This document shows, one piece after another, positions 57,801 to 64,000 of a stretch of DNA of 64,000 bases; position 1 is the first letter of the stretch, and every line of letters starts with the position of its first letter. Made by a program: the position numbers and the translations under genes. The notes below the pieces were generated by a model. The model was not told the origin of the DNA. It was given only the letters and a program-made list of their open reading frames with translations, and did no database searches. The DNA is from Paraphaeosphaeria minitans. Its lineage: Eukaryota; Ascomycota; Dothideomycetes; Pleosporales; Didymosphaeriaceae. The DNA lies in NCBI GenBank assembly GCA_015832175.1, contig WJXW01000007.1, positions 2,170,001-2,234,000 of the forward strand. The letters run 5' to 3'.

Positions 57801-59636
57801 CCTTGCCCTCCACACCGACTCCCTCGCCCTACCGTACCCCAAGGTCCGAGTCCTAGTTGACACAACGTGACAGCAAAGCATAGCGCGCGTCGCGAGGTGA
57901 TCCAACACCATTCCTTTTCGCCCAGCCCTTGTCCAGTCCTCCGCAATGCCGCTCCCGGCCGACTCTAGACGCGCTTTTCAGCCATCGATAACCAGCACCC
58001 CACGCGCCTTGTCATACAATTTCGCATGCCCTCCTCGTCGCCTACCAGGTAAGAAATGGAAAATTTTGCGCAAGCGGGCGAGATCTGCGCAAGCGGTCCA
58101 CGAGGCTTCTTCACACTACCGCCACTGCCGGCAGAAGCGGTCACCTGCTCCCGCTGTATTCACCCTATCTCTGCCAAGACCGGGGTCGGGATTCTCCAGC
58201 TTTCGTCGACGCGATAGGGCATACGAAAGCCAGATGTAAGCTTGGTCAAAGTGCCGACGTAGCAGCGTTGCGCGACCCCCGTCTTTCGTGTTCGGACATC
58301 GTGAGCATGATGCGTGGGGTATCTGCTTCTGTGCAACACGATACGTAAGGTGTCGTCAAGTCGCAACTCGCGTAGCCTTAGCTGCAGCGCCGATACACTG
58401 CGGTGTAGGAGTGCGGTGAAGAGATACGTTCACTCCGTTCCGTATACCCGCTGTATGCGCTGAGATACTGCGCTCCCTTCCTTCTTCGCTTTGTCCCCGC
58501 TTAACGACGGCACAAAAGGCAACTGCTCTTCTCGGACTCACAGCACTAACTTCCATTAGTGGTGCTACAGGATAAACATATGTCGGCCGGAGAGACCAAG
58601 TAAGTCGGACCCGATCTACCAACTTTCATGTTGTGTTCCATCTTTGTGGCTAGCCTTCGGACCATACGTTCCTTTCTGCTAAAAGTTTATTTTTTCAGTG
58701 CCGGAGGATCGCTGAGCAACCATTTTCCCGTCCAATAGGGATAGGTGTATCAGGCTTCCTATTTTGCCCAGACCGCCCCTGAAGCAAATTGTGTGGCCTT
58801 TTGCCAGCCCCCACGCGAGCTTGGATCCCAACTCGTCTCCGGACCCTCAGCCACAGATGCGGGGCACTCCAAGAACGGGTTCATTTCAGCCGTGTCCCGG
58901 CACGCTGGATCCCGGCGTCTTCCCCGAACCATGCGACAGCTGCCTGTGCTTACGATGCTTGTAGACGTGGGTTACAAGGTCGGGATGAGGACCGCCCCAG
59001 GCTTTCGGCCCCGTACTGCGCGCGCCGCGCTTTCTAGAATCGTGGAAATGCTGGGCATAGCATCTTTCTCACAATGCCGCAAAGCACTCGTCGTGCATTT
59101 GCCACCGGAAGAATGCCAATGTTGACTTCTCGTCCAATGCTAAAATATCGCTTCCACGCGAGGATCATTAGCAGGACGAGCTTGAACCGGTGGTTAAGCA
59201 TCCGTGGCCTAAGTATTGTTCATTGGGATCATTGGGCTTGGTTGCGGACAAGAAACTGCATCTGCCGTGCTGCTGAGGTGAGTGAGACATGATTCGACGT
59301 TGTCAAGGTGTTGCGCTGGGATGCGAGATCTCCGCAGTTGGTGCCTGTCAACCCCACACGGCAGAATAGATGGAACCTTAGGAACGGGTCTTGGGGCGGT
59401 CCACCTTGATTCAACCCTCAGGGATGTTATATATCCATGCTCTTGGTCAGAAGAGATAACATCCCGGTGGTGTGAGAGCAGGTGAGCTCAGATATCTATT
59501 TTGAGGTGCTGATAAGCACCGTTGAGGCGTAGATTCTCGACCGCAAGGACGCTGACGCCGAGATTGAGTTAATCAATATCTACCAGGCGGCAGTGCGCAT
59601 TCGGAGACCGTGTATGCGCCGAGTACCCAAGGCTAG
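54844..59636. other. 4.8-kb gene-free region
   Basis: No recognised gene on either strand. Many frames are open, but their composition is that of random GC-rich sequence. TAGGTAGG/CCTACCTA words recur (55538-55560, 55585-55625, 56083, 56279, 57385-57405). A CT-rich block at 56705-56960 follows the CATA/CGTA microsatellite. Confidence 0.5.
56605..56696. repeat. CATA/CGTA tetranucleotide microsatellite
   Basis: About 90 bases of CATA, CGTA and TGCATA units. On the minus strand it produces a repetitive Met-Tyr-Val-Cys peptide inside a 450-codon frame that I consider spurious. Confidence 0.9.
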
Positions 59637-61219
59637 TCAAGGTGTCGGCGGTCGTATCACCCTGTCGTGCTCCTCTGCAAGGCTTGCAATCGCAATCGTA
59701 GGTCCGTCATCTAGAGATGCTGCAAGAGCAGTTGCACCAGATATCGCAGGGTCGCCGTCCGCTACGGTGGGTTCTTCGCCTATCAAAAATCCTTCGGCAG
59801 CGACTTCGTCATCCTCCATCCAGTCGTAAAGTTCATCCGAGTCGGGTTCTTCCCCGCCTTCGTCTATCTCCGCAAAGCGTCGCTTGGGCGGTCTCGCTTC
59901 CGAAGAAAAGACGGGTGCAGCAATATCGACTGCAGCTATGTTGATGTTCCGAAGGCCTTTCTGTAACAGGTCAGCGGGTGATCGCCACACGAGAACTATA
60001 TGCGTTGCTGATATTGTAGGCTCTGCGGGTACTAGATTAACTCACTTTCTCAACAGCAAACGGGACTACCGTGCCGACACCACCATCGTCGGCCAGACTC
60101 ACGCCATTAGCTTTCAGGACACCTGCAAACCGGGTTTTCTGCATTCTCGCGGAATCTGCATTGGCCCACTTCCCTTGCCCCGGCACCCAATCCCTGAACA
60201 AAACCAAACGAGTGGATACGCCGTTCTCCCACTCTGCGCCTGATATTGCAGGAACCAAAAGAGCCCTAGAACCGGCACGTATGCGGGTGATGGTCTGAGA
60301 CGTGAGGAGCAGCGCGATGTCGTGCATAGCAGCCAATTTAGTGAGCGTTGAGATCAGCTCGTTCATTACTGCAAATTTGCGGCCCGCAGCCCAGCGCGCC
60401 TGGTCACTTCGGTTCTTGACCGCGCGGTCATCAGCATTGCGGGGATATGCGTTGTCGAACAGGGTTGATATTGAGTCGATAACGATGAGACTTGTGTTTG
60501 GCGGCGGAAACGAAGTGGGCGGATGCATGACTAGAGCCAGCAAATGCGCGAGCGTTGGGACTGCGTAGTGATGGAAGTGGCTTCGCATCTCATCTGGAGA
60601 GATTCTGGGTGTGCCAGGTACCTTCGGCGGCGCTGTGGATGCCTGCAGTACCGGGTCGCCGTCTGCAAGCAGGACATTTGTGAAGCGCTGAGGCACCAAG
60701 GGAGCACAGGCTGCGTCTGCATGCAATTAGCCTCTGTCACTTCGCGCAGGTCGCGCCGTGCAACTCCGATGGCACTGGATACTGACCAAGCCAGACCACC
60801 TTCTGTCCTTCACGCAATGCGCTCACTGCTGCCTGAATGCTTCCGTCCATCAGTAGCTGCGACTCAATATAGGCAAAGTGCGAGGTCTGTAATTACCCAA
60901 AAGCCGTCTTGCCTACACCAGGCGGGCCGAAAATCTCGGTGACCTTCCCGCGCACGTATCCGCCTGCAATGGCTCGGCCTGGCAGTCCATGGGGAGCGAG
61001 GTGTTTGTCGAGCTGTGGAAGGCCGGTACAGACAGTGTGGGAGCCTCGGGCGTGCAGCGTCTCGAGGGCCTGGGAGGCTATTACGGTAGGTAGTCGATCT
61101 GAAGTAGCGTTAGATTAAGCACCCAATTGACTGATTCTCTTTTTCTACGTACGAGACGACTGCGGCGCCGAAGACGATAGCATGCCTACATCGCGGCTGG
61201 CCTTGATGTGGGTGGGCAT
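59637..61219 (-). CDS. RAD51 paralogue (RecA-family, Rhp55-like)
   Basis: Accessory recombinase ATPase that probably helps load Rad51 in recombinational repair in the nucleus. Exons 61219-61153, 61098-60897, 60839-60787, 60716-60046 and 59960-59637 give 438 residues. Walker A GPPGVGKT is at 80-87 and Walker B LIVIDSIS has Asp188. The C-terminal core reads LLLTSQTITRIRAG, RLVLFRDW and GTVVPFAVEKKGLRNINIA. An acidic tail of about 100 residues follows (EIDEGGEEPDSDELYDWMEDDE). The acceptor of intron 2 must be AAG (60842-60840) to avoid a stop, and the tiny third exon is 53 bases. Rhp55/RAD55 is the best fit from memory, but Rhp57 is not excluded. Confidence 0.85.
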
Positions 61220-61810
61220 CGCATGTGCGGGAGAACTCGAAGTGATTAGGCGGGTCTCGTGATTCTATACCGCGAGCGCGATGTGTCGCGCGACACGTGT
61301 TGTTCACTCATTGCAAGTGACTTGTAGTGTTGTTGAAACATCGTGAGGGTGAGCTCCGCGCCGCTAATTTCAACCCATGACGCTGCCCAGTAACACGGCG
61401 GCAGGCGCATGACTCGTGACACGACAAGCTTCTCCGCAACGGAGACACTTACGTGAAGTCATGCTCCGACCCAGGCTTCAACAACATCTTGCCCATTTCT
61501 GCCGTTTTTAGACACACGGAAAGAGCATTTGGAAGAGCTAGATCTGTCATCGACGCGGGTATAAACTTGGTTCGACTCCGCTTCCGCTCGAAGACCCTGA
61601 GTCACCGAGTGACCGTTACCTACCTACCGTACCGGCCGTAGGATTCCCATTCCGACATGCTGCGGTGATATCACGCACTACTACGTAAAACACAACTTAG
61701 TCTTGCGCGAAGACTTTTGTCCAGGCCTGCAGGCGAGCTCAGCAGCGCGCACAGCTCCGTCGTGTATCAAAGGTTCCCATTACCACGCGACAACTTCCAC
61801 ATCCGCACCA
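61220..61810. promoter_or_regulatory. shared divergent promoter, RAD51 paralogue / MOSC protein
   Basis: 591 bases between opposed start codons. Contains CTACCTACCGTACCGGCCGTAGG near 61619-61640. No named operator identified. Confidence 0.5.
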
Positions 61811-63276
61811 ATGGCCAACTCTAACCCTCTCGATTTCATTCTTAGCTCGATAGAGAAGACATGGCACGATCTTGGCGTTCGAGCAACGCCTCTTGCTCTT
61901 TTGACCACTTCACTTGCCCTCCTCTTTCCTATCATATCGCTCTACGTCCTCGCTCTTTCCCAGCGCGAAAAGCCTATCCCTCCCCCCGCCGGCTGCAGTA
62001 AACTCAACAAAAGCGGTACCTCCAATTTAGCCGACCAATTTGCTAAGAATTACGACGATGGTGGCGAGCCATCCGTATCGAACACCTGGAAAGTGAAAGC
62101 GTTGATGGTTTACCCGCTGAAGAGTTGTGCAGGCGTGGAACTCGACAAAGCCGAAGTTGGCCACACGGGCTTGAAGTATGACCGACAGTTCACGTTCGCA
62201 CAGCAGGTGACATCGTTGCCTACTCTGGAAGGCAAAGTCGAGAGCGAATGGACGTTCATCACCCTGAGACAGTTTCCTCGACTCGCAAAGGTAGAGGTCG
62301 AGATGTGGGTTCCAGATCCCGTAGCACCCGGATATGACAAGGATAGTGAATGGGTGAAGAGCGACGGCTGTATCGTAGCGCGCTTTCCATTCAGCCCTGA
62401 TCTGGAGTTCAGCGTCGCTGGTATCAAGAACTACGGCAAGATCCTAGCTGCCAAGTTGGGAGGCAAGTCCGAGCCCATGGTAGAGATCCGGATACCTTTC
62501 AACCCGAAAAAGGACACGATCAAAGCCAGAGGATACCGGAAAGAGCCGGTGAAGATCTTCGGTGATGTACCTGTAGCGTTGAATGTGGGCTGCGACCTAC
62601 CCGACGAGACGGTGGACCAATTGAAGTATATCCTCGGTGTGTCGAATCCATTGACTATCTTCCGAATCGATCCCGAAAGTCCCAGGCTAGTCTTGCAAAA
62701 CGCCCCGAAGAAAGAAGATGTGGGTTTCCAGACCGCAATCGGGATGCAAGATGCTGTACGTAGATTCCCTTTCTTTCACAGCGCGCCAATGTTCCTTCAA
62801 ATCTAACCCAAATCTTTGAACAGCATCCGGTCCAAATTCAAAACCTCGCTTCCATCCACGACGTCTCCTCCAGAGTGCCTTCCCACTTCCGGCCCCTCAA
62901 CGCCCTACGCTATCGCCCTAACATCATCTTCACCGGTCCTCCCGCTTTCGAGGAAGACAGTTGGAAAAAGGTAGGAGCAATCACACGTGAGGTTATTTCA
63001 ACGATTCCAACTGACCTGCTCTAGGCTCGCTTCGGCTCCCTTCTTCTAGATATCTCATGCCGCACCACTCGTTGCAAGCTTCCAAACGTCGACCCATTAA
63101 CCGGGATAGCGGACCGCAACGAACCAGGTACTACAATGCGCAAGTACAGGGTCGTTGACGAGGGGAGCAAGGCTGCCTGCTTGGGCATGCAGGTCACACC
63201 GCTAGATGAAGGTATCCTTAGTGTGGGGGAGGAAATCGAAATTCTGGAAACGGGCGAGCATTACTTTATCGAGTAG
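61811..63276 (+). CDS. membrane-anchored MOSC-domain protein (mARC-like)
   Basis: Probable molybdenum-cofactor enzyme related to mitochondrial amidoxime-reducing components; its fungal substrate is unknown. Exons 61811-62755, 62824-62970 and 63025-63276 give 447 residues. A hydrophobic helix near residues 28-48 (LALLTTSLALLFPIISLYVL) is a likely membrane anchor. The MOSC N-terminal barrel begins KVKALMVYPLKSCAGVELD and LKYDRQFTF. The core MOSC domain spans about 290-447: RPNIIFTGPPAFEEDSW, then SCRTTRCKLPNVDPLTG carrying the conserved cysteine expected to bind molybdenum. An in-frame upstream extension to 61703 has no ATG, so 61811 was chosen. Confidence 0.9.
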
Positions 63277-64000
63277 TGTGTAAATATCTGGAGCTCAAAT
63301 GCAGATCACGTACAAGAGTCGGCATCCCATTTTTCGAATCGGTATTATTTCCAGACTGTCCAGGTTTCTCCATAAATGCTCAGAATTGCCGAAGTTTCAG
63401 TTAAACATGTCTTTAAGAATGCAAGTTGACGGATTTTTTTTTAAAACATGGCTTATGTCTTGATATAATTGATTCGGCCAGGAATCAGGTTCCTTAAAGG
63501 AAATTCGCAGACACTGACAAAAATATCCCTAAATCGAAAACCAACCACAACTCGCCCATATGCCGTCTATCCCTGGGCAATATACAGCAATAGAGCTTCT
63601 ACCAATTGTGACGGCCAACAAATGTTTAGGCGATGTTTCAATCAAATTGGGTGATAATCTTTTGCAAGACTTATGATTAGCCTCTACTTGCAATTGGTAT
63701 AGCAGGAGAGTATACTTTCCCTAACAACGCTTAGACTTGACCCCTAGCAAGCGATCACACTAGAGGTTAACTATTTTTTCCTTGTCGTCTCTTTGAATGT
63801 GTATCCAGGCATATCTCAAAACAGGCAAGCGCGCTAGACGACTGCGTGCTTAAAGGCTGTTGCAAAGTGCTCGCCTTAATTTTGATCATCAACCTTGGAA
63901 GGATCTGGGAAAGCCCGGTTAAGGAGGCCTAGAATCAATCTGCAATTCTTAGCTAATTGTGAGGCGTTAACAGTTAGAATTTGGATGCTACAAGTATCTA
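63277..64000. other. AT-richer terminal stretch, no gene recognised
   Basis: MOSC 3' flank followed by about 600 bases of AT-rich sequence with short frames only. Runs of T at 63433-63443. Confidence 0.5.

Noticed and set aside
61560..61590. GGTTCGACTCC resembling a tRNA B box
   Set aside because: No T-stem pairing, no A box at the right distance and no acceptor stem. The same holds for GGATTCGAGTCC near 3475 (minus strand) and GGTTCGACGCC near 30945 (minus strand).

Overview
The window is nuclear DNA of a filamentous ascomycete (Pezizomycotina). Introns are short (about 47-232 bp, mostly 50-60) with CTRAY-type branch points. The gene set includes creA, a uric-acid/xanthine permease, an OLE1-type desaturase fused to cytochrome b5, a fungal PAS protein and an NLP, and 5S rRNA genes lie singly between protein genes. 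A dothideomycete is my best guess from gene style, but no single sequence proves it. Almost all protein genes are spliced. The exon models were built by eye from reading frame, GT/AG sites, branch points and continuity of family motifs.

Layout. 1-928: 3' end of an ABCG-type transporter, cut by the window edge. 1784-2341: small lipocalin-like protein. 2623-2741: canonical 5S rRNA gene (minus). 3571-4386: cysteine-rich single-pass membrane protein (minus). 7181-18891 is a dense housekeeping block: glutamate 5-kinase (minus) / ATP23 (plus) divergent pair, acyl-CoA-binding protein, TIP41 (minus) / Aurora kinase (plus) divergent pair, TDP1 and the delta-9 desaturase. 21544-24784: NAT-family purine permease converging on a necrosis-inducing (NLP) gene. 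27325-27718: MITE-like element with near-identical 47-bp inverted repeats flanked by TA. 28819-36938: PAS protein, cupredoxin-like secreted/membrane protein, and long-chain acyl-CoA synthetase / RKM5-type methyltransferase divergent pair. 37014-39145: type-B carboxylesterase broken by two frameshifts. 41040-44138: PHD-SET (SET3-like) protein. 50190-51473: creA, with about 6 kb upstream and 8 kb downstream where I recognise no protein gene, only repeats and a diverged second 5S copy (54543-54661). 59637-63276: divergent pair of a RAD51 paralogue and a membrane-anchored MOSC protein.

How the genes relate. There is no operon-like or biosynthetic cluster. Four head-to-head pairs share promoters of about 285-590 bp. 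Three lipid genes (ACBP, OLE1, acyl-CoA synthetase) lie within 25 kb, which may be chance. I found no CRISPR array, no complete autonomous transposon, no convincing tRNA, and nothing I would call a new multi-gene system. The best leads are the MITE-like element, the diverged 5S copy with its adjoining 35-bp tandem array, a GC-AG intron needed to bypass an in-frame stop in TIP41, the doubly frameshifted esterase, and the gene desert around creA.
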